Shown in pieces: positions 33,483 through 42,215 of a stretch of DNA of 64,000 nucleotides. Position numbers and translations under genes: made by a program. This DNA comes from JBHGAV01 sp041946685 (lineage in GTDB: Bacteria; Acidobacteriota; Terriglobia; Bryobacterales; Bryobacteraceae): the NCBI GenBank assembly GCA_041946685.1, contig JBHGAV010000013.1, positions 1 through 64,000 of the forward strand. The letters run 5' to 3'. Each line of letters begins with the position of its first letter. Position 1 is the stretch's first letter. Under the pieces are notes generated by a model, which saw only the letters and a program-made list of their open reading frames with translations, did no database searches and was not told the DNA's origin.

Positions 33483-34271
33483 CTACCCGAACCGGCCGGT
33501 GATGTAGTCTTCTGTCTCCTTGCGGCCGGGCTTGGTAAAGATCACGTTGGTCACGTCAAACTCGATCAGTCTCCCCAAGAGAAAGAACCCGGTGTACTCG
33601 GCCACCCGGGCCGCCTGCTGCATGTTGTGCGTGACGATGACGATGGTGCAGTTGTCCTTCAAGGTGAACAGCAGGTCCTCGATTCTGGAGGTGGCGATGG
33701 GGTCGAGCGCCGAACAGGGCTCGTCGAGCAGCAGCACCTCGGGATCGACCGCCAGGGCTCGGGCGATGCAAAGCCTCTGCTGCTGGCCTCCCGAAAGCGC
33801 GTAGGCCGATTCATGCAGCTTATCCTTGACCTCTTCCCAAAGGGCCGCCCGGCGCAGGCTGCGTTCGACCGTCTCCTTGAGCTCAGCCCGGCTCATCCGC
33901 TGATTGATCCTGGGACCGTAGGCGACGTTGTCGAAGATCGACTTGGGGAACGGGTTGGATTTCTGAAAAACCATGCCCACCCTCCGCCGCAGCCGCACCA
34001 CATCCATCTGGAGGATGTCCTCTCCGTCCAGCAGCACGCAGCCCTGAGCCCTCGCGTGCCGGACGGTCTCGTACATCCGGTTGAGAGTGCGCAGGAAGGT
34101 CGACTTCCCGCAGCCGGAAGGTCCGATCAGAGCCGTGACCTTGTTCTTCGGGATCTCCAGGCTCACGTCGAAAAGCGCTTGGCCGGCGCCATAGAAGAAG
34201 TCAAGGTTCGAGACCCGCATCTTCGGCGCCAAGGTGCAGGCTTCGACGCGTTCGAGCACCGCCGTCGTCAC
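33483..34271 (-). CDS. pstB: Phosphate ABC transporter ATPase
   Basis: 262 aa from a GTG that overlaps the pstA stop (GTGA). All ABC motifs are present: Walker A IGPSGCGKST, the Q-loop VGMVFQKSNPFPKSIFDNVA typical of PstB, signature LSGGQQQRLCIARAL, Walker B EVLLLDEPCSALDPIA and the switch histidine in IVIVTHNMQQAARV. It powers phosphate import through PstA/PstC. Confidence 0.96.
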   Translation of the reverse strand: MTTAVLERVEACTLAPKMRVSNLDFFYGAGQALFDVSLEIPKNKVTALIGPSGCGKSTFLRTLNRMYETVRHARAQGCVLLDGEDILQMDVVRLRRRVGMVFQKSNPFPKSIFDNVAYGPRINQRMSRAELKETVERSLRRAALWEEVKDKLHESAYALSGGQQQRLCIARALAVDPEVLLLDEPCSALDPIATSRIEDLLFTLKDNCTIVIVTHNMQQAARVAEYTGFFLLGRLIEFDVTNVIFTKPGRKETEDYITGRFG

Positions 34272-35110
34272 CTTGCACCCTTTCGGGACAGCACCATGCG
34301 CGCCGTCACATTCGCGCCCAGCATCATCACCAGCAGAACCAGCCCGGCAGCCCACGCCTGCCGGTGCCAGTCTTCGTAAGGCGAGATGGCGTAGGTGAAG
34401 ATCATGACCGGAAGCGAGGCCGTGGGCTGATCCCAGGCACTGCTCCAGAAGCGGTTGCTGAAACTGGTAAACAGGAGCGGCGCGGTCTCGCCCGCCACCC
34501 GCGCGACTCCCAGGATCGTTCCAGTCAGAACGCCGCGGATGGCCGCCGGGATGATTACGCTCACCACCGCCCGCCACTTGGCGGCGCCGAGGGCAAGCGC
34601 GCCCTCGCGCAGCGGCTGAGGAACGGCCCTCAGGAACTGCTCCGTGCTGCGGACGGTGATCGGGATGATCATCAGGCTCAGGGCGAACGCCCCGGCCAGC
34701 GTCGAGAAGCGCTGCATGGGAACCACCACCATGGCGTAGGCGAAGATGCCGATGACGATGGAAGGCACGCCGTTCAGCAGGTCGGCCACGTAACGAATCA
34801 CGAAGGGGAACCGGCTGCCGCCGAATTCCGCCAGGTACACTCCGGTCACGAAGCCCACGGGAGCGCCCATCAGGGTGGCCAGAAGAAGCAGCCGCACGCT
34901 CCCCACGATGGCGTTCGCCATGCCGCCGCCGGCCTCTCCGACCGGCCGCGGCAACTTGGTGAAGAAGTCCCAGTCTACGGCACGGGCTCCGTTGTACACC
35001 AGGAAACCCAGGATGAAGAACAGCACCGACACCGTAACCAGCGCGCACAACCCCGCCATCAGAAACATCCCCGCGTTGACGGCCTTGCGCCACAGATGCC
35101 GCGAGATCAT
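34268..35110 (-). CDS. pstA: Phosphate ABC transporter permease PstA
   Basis: 280 aa with six membrane helices. The EAA-type loop REGALALGAAKWRAVVSVII and the segment GVARVAGETAPLLFTSFSN identify PstA. The ATG overlaps the pstC stop (ATGA). It is an inner-membrane half of the phosphate channel. Confidence 0.94.
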   Translation of the reverse strand: MISRHLWRKAVNAGMFLMAGLCALVTVSVLFFILGFLVYNGARAVDWDFFTKLPRPVGEAGGGMANAIVGSVRLLLLATLMGAPVGFVTGVYLAEFGGSRFPFVIRYVADLLNGVPSIVIGIFAYAMVVVPMQRFSTLAGAFALSLMIIPITVRSTEQFLRAVPQPLREGALALGAAKWRAVVSVIIPAAIRGVLTGTILGVARVAGETAPLLFTSFSNRFWSSAWDQPTASLPVMIFTYAISPYEDWHRQAWAAGLVLLVMMLGANVTARMVLSRKGAR

Positions 35111-36054
35111 GCGCGCGCCTCCCCCTTGCGCGTGGTCGCCACCAGCAGCAGCCGCGCCACGGCATTGAGCAGGATGGTCAGGGCGAACAGTACCAGGCCA
35201 AGCTCGATCAGCGCGCTTACGTGCATGGCGCTGGTGGCCTCGGTGAACTCGTTCGCAATGACCGCCGCGATCGAGTAGCCGGGGCTGAACAGCGAAGCGC
35301 TGACCACCGGCGAGTTCCCGATAACCATGGTCACGGCCATGGTCTCCCCAAGCGCGCGAGCCAGAGCCAGGAAGATCGAGCCGACGATGCCAAGGCGCGC
35401 GAACGGAACCACCACCTGCCAGGCAGCCTCCCAGCGCGTGGCCCCGACCGCCAGCGCCGCCTCCCTCTGCTCGGCCGGCACGGCCAGCAGAGACTCGCGC
35501 GAGATGGACACGATGAAGGGCAGGATCATGACTCCAAGGATCAAGCTCGCCGCGAGGAGACCAACACCGTACATCGAGCCCTGGAAGAAGGGCAGACTTC
35601 CGAAGCGCTGCTGAAGAAAAGGCTGCACGTGGTCGCGCAGCGGCGGCACCAGAACAAACACGGCGAGCAATCCGTAAATTACGCTGGGCACGGCCGCGAG
35701 CAGTTCCACAACGAACGTCAGCGCGTCGGAGACCCTCGGCGGGGCGAGCTCGGAAAGGAAGATCGCCGCCCCCACTCCCACGGGCACCGCCAACAGGAGG
35801 GCCAAGAAAGAAGTCACCACGGTCCCATAGATGAAGGGGAGCGCGCCGAAGTCTTCCATCACCGGATCCCAGCTCCGCGAGATCAGGAATCGCCACCCGA
35901 GCTTCTGGCGGGAGAGGAAGGAGGCATCAAACAGCTCCATGACCAGCAGCACCGTGATCAGCAGCACGCTGGACGCGAAAACCAGCGTCACAAGGTGCGC
36001 CACCCGGTCCGGGTTCCTCAACCGGCGCAAAAGGCTGGTGAAAGAGGCCGCCAC
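35107..36054 (-). CDS. pstC: Phosphate ABC transporter permease PstC
   Basis: 315 aa with six membrane helices. GTVVTSFLALLLAVPVGVGA, AAVPSVIYGLLAVFVLVPPL, REAALAVGATRWEAAWQVVV and ALARALGETMAVTMVIGNSP are typical of PstC. The GTG start lies 2 bp past the pstS TAA. It pairs with PstA. Confidence 0.94.
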   Translation of the reverse strand: MAASFTSLLRRLRNPDRVAHLVTLVFASSVLLITVLLVMELFDASFLSRQKLGWRFLISRSWDPVMEDFGALPFIYGTVVTSFLALLLAVPVGVGAAIFLSELAPPRVSDALTFVVELLAAVPSVIYGLLAVFVLVPPLRDHVQPFLQQRFGSLPFFQGSMYGVGLLAASLILGVMILPFIVSISRESLLAVPAEQREAALAVGATRWEAAWQVVVPFARLGIVGSIFLALARALGETMAVTMVIGNSPVVSASLFSPGYSIAAVIANEFTEATSAMHVSALIELGLVLFALTILLNAVARLLLVATTRKGEARA

Positions 36055-36056
36055 GG

Positions 36057-37055
36057 TTACTGGACCTGACTGATCGCTTTCAGTTCCCTGGTGATGACGG
36101 GCTGCGGAAGGGGGGCGTAGCCCAGCGGCGCCGCCAGCTTCTGGCCGTCAGCAAGCATCCAGCGCAGAAAAGCAGTGATGACGGCGCGCTTCTCGGGGCT
36201 CTGGATCCTGGCCGGCACAAGAAGCCACGTGAAGCTGGCGATCGGATAGGCGTCTTTCCCCGGAGGGTTGGTGATGGAGACACGGAAGTCTTCGGGCATC
36301 TCGGCCGAGGCTGCCGCGGCCGTCACGCTCTTCAGATCCGCCTTAACGAAGACGCCCGCGGCGTTGCGGACCTTCCCATAAGCCATCTTGTTCTGAATCG
36401 CGTAGACCAGCTCCACATAACCGATCGAGTTCGGAGTCTGCCCGATGAGTCCGGCCACTCCCTCGTTTCCCTTGGCCCCCAAGCCCACCGGCCACTTGAC
36501 GGCCGTCCCCACGCCGACGCTGCTCTTCCAGGCGGCGCTCGCCTTGGAGAGATAGTCGGTCCAAACGAATGTGGTGCCGCTGCCGTCGGAGCGATGAATC
36601 ACGACGATGGCGGCGGCAGGCAACTTGGCCCCGGGATTGACGCCAGCCAGCTCCGGGTCGTTCCAGCGGGTGATCTTGCCAAGGAAGATACCGGCCAGGG
36701 CCTCGGGCGTGAAGTTCACTTCCCTGCCAGCCCCCGGGACGTTGTACGCGGGCACGACGGCGCCGAGCACGGTCGGAAAGTGCAGGACCTTGCCGCCAGC
36801 GGCGAGCTGTTCATCGGTCATGGGGCTGTCAGAAGCTCCGAAATCGACGGTGCCCGCCTGCAACTGACGGATACCGCCTCCCGAGCCGATCGACTGGTAG
36901 TTGATCTGGGCCTTGGGATTGAGTTTGTGGTATTCGTCGAACCACTTGGCGTAGATCGGATAGGGGAAGGTCGCCCCCGCGCCGTTGATCAGGAGCTGGG
37001 CCGAACAAGCGAAAGCGGCGCCTAAAAGGATTACGGTAGCAGAGAGTGTTCTCAC
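36057..37055 (-). CDS. pstS: Periplasmic phosphate-binding protein
   Basis: 332 aa. The signal peptide (MRTLSATVILLGAAFACSAQ) has no lipobox cysteine, so it is a soluble periplasmic protein. Phosphate-binding residues are in GAGATFPYPIYAKWFDEY, IGSGGGIRQLQAGTVDFGAS and IHRSDGSGTTFVWTDYL. The GTG start is needed for the signal peptide. A Pho-box run and a -10-like hexamer lie directly upstream, inside the end of phoB (see 37062-37106), with little or no leader between promoter and start codon. Confidence 0.95.
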   Translation of the reverse strand: MRTLSATVILLGAAFACSAQLLINGAGATFPYPIYAKWFDEYHKLNPKAQINYQSIGSGGGIRQLQAGTVDFGASDSPMTDEQLAAGGKVLHFPTVLGAVVPAYNVPGAGREVNFTPEALAGIFLGKITRWNDPELAGVNPGAKLPAAAIVVIHRSDGSGTTFVWTDYLSKASAAWKSSVGVGTAVKWPVGLGAKGNEGVAGLIGQTPNSIGYVELVYAIQNKMAYGKVRNAAGVFVKADLKSVTAAAASAEMPEDFRVSITNPPGKDAYPIASFTWLLVPARIQSPEKRAVITAFLRWMLADGQKLAAPLGYAPLPQPVITRELKAISQVQ

Positions 37056-37061
37056 ACCCTC

Positions 37062-37106
37062 ATTGTCCCGAGGCTCCGTTACGATTCTGTTACAGGCTGA
37101 TGAACG
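37062..37106 (-). promoter_or_regulatory. Pho box and -10 before pstS
   Basis: On the minus strand three 7-bp units lie exactly 11 bp apart: CGTTCAT (37100-37106), CTGTAAC (37089-37095) and TCGTAAC (37078-37084), to be compared with the PhoB consensus repeat CTGTCAT. GACAAT (37062-37067) follows after 10 bp, the correct place for a -10 in Pho promoters. The boxes overlap the last codons and stop of phoB. Transcription would start at or next to the pstS GTG. Confidence 0.6.
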
Positions 37107-37783
37107 GATGGTGAAAAGCTGTATCCGAAGCCGCGCGCGGAATGGATGAAAACAGGTTTGGCGGGGTCTTCTTCAATCTTCTGGCGCAGACGAAGGATGT
37201 ATACGTCCACGGTGCGGGAGGTGACGGCGCGGCCGTGGCCCCAGACAGAGTCCAGCAGTTGGTCGCGGGTGAAGACCACCCCCGGACGCGTCATAAAGAA
37301 CTCGAGCAGCTTGAACTCGGTCGCGGTGAGGGGAATCTCGCGGCCGGAGAGCCGCACCTTGTAGTTGGTGCTGTTCAGCTCCAAGGGGCCTGCTTTCAAC
37401 ACTTTAGGCCCGGTGGTGCGGTCCCGCAAATGGACCTTGATTCTCGCGACCAGCTCCCGGATAAAGAACGGCTTGACAATGTAGTCGTCGGCGCCCAGTT
37501 CCAACCCAACGATGCGGTCGGTCTCAGAGCCCTTGGCGGTGAGGAAGATCACGGGGACACGGGCAAGTTCGGAGTGAGCCCGGATGGCCCGGCAGATCTC
37601 AAGTCCGTCGGAATCCGGCAGCATGATGTCGAGGATGACCAGATCCGGTTTCTCCCGCCGGCACAGATCGAGCGCCCCTTTACCGGTCTGCAATCCGATC
37701 AGCGCGTAACCTTCCCGTTCCAGGTTATACTTCAGCAACGCGAACAGGTCGGCATCGTCTTCAATCAGAAGGATCTTCTTCAT
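37079..37783 (-). CDS. phoB: Phosphate-regulon response regulator
   Basis: 234 aa OmpR-type regulator: receiver domain with acceptor D52 (LVILDIMLPDSDG) and the switch Lys in ADDYIVKPF, then a winged-helix domain ending RGFGYSF (LTATEFKLLEFFMTRPGVVF, DVYILRLRQKIEEDPAKPVF). Assignment as PhoB rests on its place before pstSCAB-phoU-phoR and on the Pho boxes before it. It probably activates its own operon. ATG 37783 is preceded closely by CAGGG. Confidence 0.9.
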   Translation of the reverse strand: MKKILLIEDDADLFALLKYNLEREGYALIGLQTGKGALDLCRREKPDLVILDIMLPDSDGLEICRAIRAHSELARVPVIFLTAKGSETDRIVGLELGADDYIVKPFFIRELVARIKVHLRDRTTGPKVLKAGPLELNSTNYKVRLSGREIPLTATEFKLLEFFMTRPGVVFTRDQLLDSVWGHGRAVTSRTVDVYILRLRQKIEEDPAKPVFIHSARGFGYSFSPSVHQPVTES

Positions 37784-37801
37784 CCCTGCACGTCCACCAT
37801 G

Positions 37802-37858
37802 AAGATAGCGCAATAGCAGTTACAGATCCATGACGGGATCGTGACTTCGCCGTGACGG
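37802..37858 (-). promoter_or_regulatory. Four-repeat Pho box and -10 before phoB, inside the end of nadD
   Basis: Minus-strand units CCGTCAC (37852-37858), AAGTCAC (37841-37847), CCGTCAT (37830-37836) and CTGTAAC (37819-37825) are spaced exactly 11 bp apart with 4-bp gaps, the PhoB layout of CTGTCAT repeats. CTATCT or TATCTT (37802-37808) stands 10-11 bp behind the last unit, as a -10 should. All of the array except the last base lies in the final nadD codons (stop at 37820-37822). Confidence 0.7.
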
Positions 37859-38431
37859 AAAGCCATACAGGCGATTGGCGCGGATGTACTGCATGACCGC
37901 CGGGGGCAACTCTTCGGCTTCCTGCCCGGCCGCGAGTTTCGCCCTGATCTCTGATGAAGATACCGGCATGGCGAGCGTGTCCAGGCGGAAGACCGTCGAG
38001 CCGGGCGGTGCCTGGTAGTGATGGCCGGGGCGTGTGACCACGATGAAACCGACCTCGCGGACGACGTCGCTCCAGCGGTACCACGTCTGAATCTCCGCGA
38101 AGGCATCCGCGCCGATCAGAAAGTACACCACGGCATCCGGACCCGCCGTGGCTTTCACCCTTTGGATCGTCCGAAGCGAGTAGCTCACCTCGTCGTACTC
38201 CTCCAGACGGGACGGAACGAAGCCGGGCGCATACTGGCAAGCCAATTCGACCATGCGCATACGGTCCGGGTAGGAAGCGTGCACGGCGCCCACCTTATGG
38301 GGAGGCCTTGCCGCCACAACAAACAAGACCGAGGACAGGCCGAACTGCACGACCGCCTCCTTCGCCACGGTCAGGTGCGCGTTGTGGACCGGGTCGAAGG
38401 TGCCTCCGAAAATGGCGACGCGCGGGCGCAT
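37820..38431 (-). CDS. nadD: Nicotinate-nucleotide adenylyltransferase
   Basis: 203 aa from ATG 38431 (GGAGAGAG upstream). It joins ATP and nicotinate mononucleotide in NAD synthesis. Nucleotidyltransferase motifs are IFGGTFDPVHNAHLTVA and the C-terminal ISSTxIR-like segment MPVSSSEIRAKLAAG; YFLIGADAFAEIQTWYRWSD is family-typical. Its 3' end carries the phoB promoter repeats, which puts a constraint on the protein's last residues (RSHDPVMDL). Confidence 0.93.
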   Translation of the reverse strand: MRPRVAIFGGTFDPVHNAHLTVAKEAVVQFGLSSVLFVVAARPPHKVGAVHASYPDRMRMVELACQYAPGFVPSRLEEYDEVSYSLRTIQRVKATAGPDAVVYFLIGADAFAEIQTWYRWSDVVREVGFIVVTRPGHHYQAPPGSTVFRLDTLAMPVSSSEIRAKLAAGQEAEELPPAVMQYIRANRLYGFPSRRSHDPVMDL

Positions 38432-38494
38432 GGCTCTCTCCGGCTCCTGCGTCCTGCGCCCGCGTCTTCTCTGCCAGAAGGTCATGCAGCTTCT

Positions 38495-39133
38495 CTAGAA
38501 CAAGACTCCCAGAATAAAATCGGCTTGATTCAACTGGGTCGCTAGCCCCCCGAGAGCGGAGCGAATACTGGAGGAGCCCCAGCGAGTGTAGCGCAGTTCG
38601 CCCGAGACGCGGATCAGGGGCAAGGACAGCTCCAAGCCGCCGCCGACCGTAGCCCCGGCAGTGGAGCGGCCGGTCAGCTCCGTCGGCTCGGCGGATACCT
38701 CGACCGGCGAGGAGCCGCCGGTGAATATGCGCTGCCGAAAACGCGCCATGCGGCGATAGGAGAGTCCCGCCGCAAGGAAGGGCCGTGCCAAATCCCCCGG
38801 CGCCCGGTACTTGGCCAGCACGGGGATCTCCCAAATCTGCCCCGTGGTGCGGGTCGAAGCGGCTTCGCCTCCCCCAGACGAAGAAGAGTACTGCACCCTC
38901 CGGTAGAAGAGATCCGCCTCCGCGGACAATCCACCGAAAAGCCTCAGTTCGACGGCCGGCCCCAGGACATACGGGGCGCGATCGGACAAGTACCTGGAGC
39001 GGTCAATAACTTTCAGAGCGTCCGTGACCGGTACTCCACCCTTGACACCGAAAGAGAAGCCTTGCGGCATCGCCGCGGAGGATACCGCCATGAGGAGCCA
39101 GCCGAGTCTCAGACGCCAATCCATGAGAATCAT
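38495..39133 (-). CDS. Small outer-membrane beta-barrel protein
   Basis: 212 aa (ATG 39133, or ATG 39124). A signal peptide ends SSAAMPQ, then GFSFGVKGGVPVTDAL and alternating amphipathic strands (GPAVELRLFGGLSAEADLFY, WEIPVLAKYR, PFLAAGLSYRR, GGGLELSLPLIRVSGELRY), ending ADFILGVLF with the C-terminal Phe of OMPs. It is a typical acidobacterial 'outer membrane beta-barrel domain' protein of unknown role. It follows rnhA by 1 bp. Confidence 0.75.
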   Translation of the reverse strand: MILMDWRLRLGWLLMAVSSAAMPQGFSFGVKGGVPVTDALKVIDRSRYLSDRAPYVLGPAVELRLFGGLSAEADLFYRRVQYSSSSGGGEAASTRTTGQIWEIPVLAKYRAPGDLARPFLAAGLSYRRMARFRQRIFTGGSSPVEVSAEPTELTGRSTAGATVGGGLELSLPLIRVSGELRYTRWGSSSIRSALGGLATQLNQADFILGVLF

Positions 39134-39134
39134 T

Positions 39135-39590
39135 CTATGCTCTGGAGGAGCGGCTTGCCGACTGCTCCCGCGCGGCGCGGGCGGCGAGCTCGTCGGCGCG
39201 GTTGTTGTCCTCGTGGCTGGAATGTCCCTTGGTCCAGGTCCACCGCGTGGTGTGCCGCGAGGCGGCCTCGTCGAGCTGGCGCCAGAGGTCCTGGTTCTTC
39301 ACGGGCTGTTTGGCGGCGTTCCTCCAGCCGTTGCGCTTCCAGTTGTGAATCCAGAGCGTCACGCCATTCTTCAGATACTCCGAGTCCGTGATCACCTCCA
39401 CGTGACAAGGTTCCCGGAGAGCGGCCAGGCCGCGCACGGCGGCGGTAAGCTCCATGCGGTTGTTTGTGGTCTCGGGCTCGGAACCGAACAGCTCCCTCTT
39501 GCTGGACTTGTAGCGCAAGATGGCCGCCCACCCCCCCGGCCCGGGGTTGCCCAGGCAGGCTCCATCTGTGATCAATTGGACGTGTTTCAT
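39135..39590 (-). CDS. rnhA: Ribonuclease HI
   Basis: 151 aa, normal length. It cuts the RNA strand of RNA-DNA hybrids. The catalytic DEDD residues are visible: D in LITDGACLGNPGPGGWAAIL, E in NNRMELTAAVRGL, D in VEVITDSEYLKNGVTLWIHN and D in HEDNNRADELAARAA. The basic handle WKRNGWRNAAKQPVKNQDLW is present. It starts 6 bp after the dus stop. Confidence 0.95.
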   Translation of the reverse strand: MKHVQLITDGACLGNPGPGGWAAILRYKSSKRELFGSEPETTNNRMELTAAVRGLAALREPCHVEVITDSEYLKNGVTLWIHNWKRNGWRNAAKQPVKNQDLWRQLDEAASRHTTRWTWTKGHSSHEDNNRADELAARAAREQSASRSSRA

Positions 39591-39596
39591 AGAAGA

Positions 39597-40607
39597 CTAC
39601 ATCCGGCAACCGAGAAGCTCGGCCTCAAAGAAGCGGTCCACCCGCTCCACGATCTCCTCCGGGCCCTGCGCCCGATGGATCGCCAGGCGAAGCCGCGCTC
39701 CGCCCGGGACTCCGTGACTGAAGTAGGTGGCGAACTGCTTCATCTTGCCGGCCGTGTCCGGCTCGGCGCGATCGGCCAGCATCGAGTAGTAAGAACGCAT
39801 GATCCGGTAGCGATCCCGCGGGGTAGGCACGTCGTAGCTTCCGGTCGCCAGATACTCGGCGAGCTGTCGAAAGATCCACGGATCCGACGCCGCCGCCCGG
39901 CCGACCATGACCGCGTCGCAGCCGGTCTCCTCGACCATTCTTACGGCGTCCTCCGGCTTGACGATGTCGCCGTTGCCGATCACGGGGATCCTCACGGCTG
40001 CCTTGACCTCGCCGATCAGGCTCCAATCGGCCCTGCCAGCGTAGCCTTGCTCGCGGGTGCGAGGGTGGAGGGCAACGGCATCGAGTCCGCAGTCTTCCGC
40101 CAATCGCGCCAGCTTCGGCGCCACGATCTCCCGGTCGCTCCATCCGGAGCGAAACTTCACGGTAAGGGGAACAGACAACACCCGCCGCACTTCCCGGAAG
40201 ATGCGCTCCACCAATGGAAGGTCCCGGAGAAGTCCGGATCCGCCGTTGCAACGGACCACCTTCTTCACCGGGCAGCCCAGGTTCACGTCGACGATATCGA
40301 AGCCGAGGTCCTGGCAGACGCGGGCCGCTTCCGCCATGACCGCGGGGTCGGAGCCGAATAGCTGGGCGGAGATAGGGTGCTCGTCCGAATCGAAGGCCAG
40401 GTAGTCCAAAGTCCGCCCCGGCTTGCGGGCACGGCTAGATCCGACCACGCCGTGCGAGCTGGTGAACTCGGTCATGATCAGGCCGCACCCGCCCAGGCCG
40501 CGGATGAACCTGCGGAACACGGTGTCGGTGACCCCGGCCATGGGGGCCAGCACCGTGGCGGGCGCAATTTCGACGCCTCCAATTTTCAGCGAGGTGGGAA
40601 AGCCCAT
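39597..40607 (-). CDS. dusB: tRNA-dihydrouridine synthase, DusB type
   Basis: 336 aa FMN-dependent enzyme that reduces uridines in the tRNA D-loop. Motifs are APMAGVTDTVFRRFIRGLG, VDVNLGCPVKKVVRCNGGSG with the catalytic Cys of GCP, TVKFRSGWSD, LHPRTREQGYAGRADWS, IPVIGNGDIVKPEDA and VMVGRAAASDPWIFRQL. NG-D and the length point to the DusB/DusA-like bacterial subgroup; the exact Dus class is not certain. It leads a dus-rnhA-barrel run. Confidence 0.9.
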   Translation of the reverse strand: MGFPTSLKIGGVEIAPATVLAPMAGVTDTVFRRFIRGLGGCGLIMTEFTSSHGVVGSSRARKPGRTLDYLAFDSDEHPISAQLFGSDPAVMAEAARVCQDLGFDIVDVNLGCPVKKVVRCNGGSGLLRDLPLVERIFREVRRVLSVPLTVKFRSGWSDREIVAPKLARLAEDCGLDAVALHPRTREQGYAGRADWSLIGEVKAAVRIPVIGNGDIVKPEDAVRMVEETGCDAVMVGRAAASDPWIFRQLAEYLATGSYDVPTPRDRYRIMRSYYSMLADRAEPDTAGKMKQFATYFSHGVPGGARLRLAIHRAQGPEEIVERVDRFFEAELLGCRM

Positions 40608-40683
40608 GTTTCTGAATACATTCTAGCCTGCAACGGCATCTGGACAGCGCGCGTCGCATAATGGGTGAGGTAGGAGGCGCGGC

Positions 40684-41601
40684 ATGAAACTGGTTCAAGT
40701 CGGGATCCTCGTGGCCCTGGTCGCTGTCGGGGTCCTGCTTTTCATGGTTTACCGGGGGCAGCAACAGCAGCAGGTGGCGGCTACCCCAGTCGGCCAGGAG
40801 CCGTCGCCGGCCGCGGTTGCGCCGAGCGAGCCGCCGCCGTCAGCCCAGCCACTTTCGCCGCCGCCTGCCTCGGCCCCGAAGCCCTCACCGGTTTCATCGG
40901 GCAAGCGGACGCAGGCAGCGGTTACGCCTTCCCCGGCGGCCAAGCCGGAGCCCTCCTCGGAGATAGCGGCGCCTTCGCCGGTTCCCGAAGCAGCCGTCCC
41001 GGCGCCGGTCCCTGCGGCCGAGCCTGAACCGCGCCCCACGCGCACAGAGGCTCCGCCTCCGCCCCCGCCGCCCCAGCCTAGGACAGTCACCATTCAAGCC
41101 GGGACGCTCTTGTCTGCGCGGCTTGCGGAGTCGATCTCCACGGACAAAGTGAAGGCCGGCGACACGTTCACGGCAACCCTGGACCGCCCCCTGGTCGTGG
41201 ATGGCCTGGCTATCGCTGAGCGAGGAGCACGCGTGGAGGGGGTTGTGGAAGAGTCGGAGCAGGCGGGCCGGGTACGCGGCGTCGCCAGGCTCTCCATCCG
41301 CCTGGTGCGCCTGCTGACATCCGACGGGCAGCGCTTGGAAATCCGGACAGACCTCTTCCAGAAGGAGGGCGAGACAACCAAGCGCGAGGACGCCACCAAG
41401 GTGGGCGCGGGCGCCGGGATCGGAGCCGCGATTGGAGCCATCGCCGGAGGCGGCAAGGGCGCCGCCATCGGAGCCGCCATCGGAGGCGCAGCCGGAGCCG
41501 GCACCGTTGCGGCGACACGCGGCAAGCCGGCTGTCCTGCCGGTGGAGACCCGCATCGACTTCCGGCTGAGCCAACCCGTCACAGTGACGGAGAAGCGGTA
41601 G
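40684..41601 (+). CDS. Proline-rich membrane-anchored protein with glycine zipper
   Basis: 305 aa. An N-terminal helix (about 5-22) anchors it, then a 100-residue Pro/Ala/Glu/Ser-rich spacer (about 30-135) that could span the periplasm. A beta domain follows (about 137-235, VTIQAGTLLSARLAESISTD, DTFTATLDRPLVVDGLAIAE), similar to the LysM-less TrbI/DUF-type domain of acidobacterial proteins. A glycine zipper (GAGAGIGAAIGAIAGGGKGA, about 240-275) precedes the C-terminal strand. It probably links membrane and cell wall or outer membrane. Function unknown. Confidence 0.65.
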   Translation: MKLVQVGILVALVAVGVLLFMVYRGQQQQQVAATPVGQEPSPAAVAPSEPPPSAQPLSPPPASAPKPSPVSSGKRTQAAVTPSPAAKPEPSSEIAAPSPVPEAAVPAPVPAAEPEPRPTRTEAPPPPPPPQPRTVTIQAGTLLSARLAESISTDKVKAGDTFTATLDRPLVVDGLAIAERGARVEGVVEESEQAGRVRGVARLSIRLVRLLTSDGQRLEIRTDLFQKEGETTKREDATKVGAGAGIGAAIGAIAGGGKGAAIGAAIGGAAGAGTVAATRGKPAVLPVETRIDFRLSQPVTVTEKR

Positions 41602-41617
41602 GTAGCGGCGGAGCCCG

Positions 41618-42178
41618 GTGGCCGACCTGCTCTATCTGTCCTTTTGGCTGCGCGGCTTCAACGGGAGAAGCATGTTGCGCACCCTGGAGCGAGCCCTGCT
41701 TCTGTTTCCATTTTCGGCTTCCTCGCCGGGCGTGACCACGCTTCGCATCTATGCGCTCCAATACGCCGAGCCGCCATTGCTGGAGACATTCTACGACCGC
41801 CCCACGCCGCCGGACGCAGCCATCCAAGCGGCTTCGGAATTCGAGGGGCCGGATTGCTGCTACCTGGCGGGCGGTTACTGGGACCTCTGGCAGCGGGACA
41901 GCGGCTGGCGGCTGATGCCGGCTCCGGTAACCGTAGGGTGCTACGGCCCCGAGTTCGAGAACGAGCTGGGCGATCAGCTTCGCATCGAGCTGGGCCTGGA
42001 TTCCCACTATCTTCCCAGGCCCGGCGTGCCGGAGAGTTCGGCTAAAGTCAAGTCCAACATCCGCAGCATCCTGCGCCTGGCACAGGAACTGGACCAGGCG
42101 CTGCCGGTGGATAAGCGGCGCCTCTGGACCGAATCCGGTGAAGACTTCGCCGAGCGACTGCGAAGCCTGGCGCTCTAG
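41618..42178 (+). CDS. Hypothetical soluble protein
   Basis: 186 aa from GTG 41618 with GGCGGAG upstream. Starts MADLLYLSFWLRGFNGRSML, continues RIYALQYAEPPLLETFYDRP and SEFEGPDCCYLAGGYWDLWQ, and ends in a helical region (SNIRSILRLAQELDQALPVD). No signal, membrane helix or known motif. The Trp/Tyr/Cys-rich middle suggests a compact fold. It follows the previous gene by 16 bp, likely in one transcript. Confidence 0.6.
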   Translation: MADLLYLSFWLRGFNGRSMLRTLERALLLFPFSASSPGVTTLRIYALQYAEPPLLETFYDRPTPPDAAIQAASEFEGPDCCYLAGGYWDLWQRDSGWRLMPAPVTVGCYGPEFENELGDQLRIELGLDSHYLPRPGVPESSAKVKSNIRSILRLAQELDQALPVDKRRLWTESGEDFAERLRSLAL

Positions 42179-42215
42179 TCCCTCGACACGCCTTCACTTG
42201 ATTTTCCAGCCGACG

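Noticed and set aside
33483..35165. One continuous frame that would fuse upstream sequence to pstB
   Set aside because: The upstream part is an out-of-frame reading of pstA. The GTG at 34271 overlapping the pstA stop is the natural pstB start.
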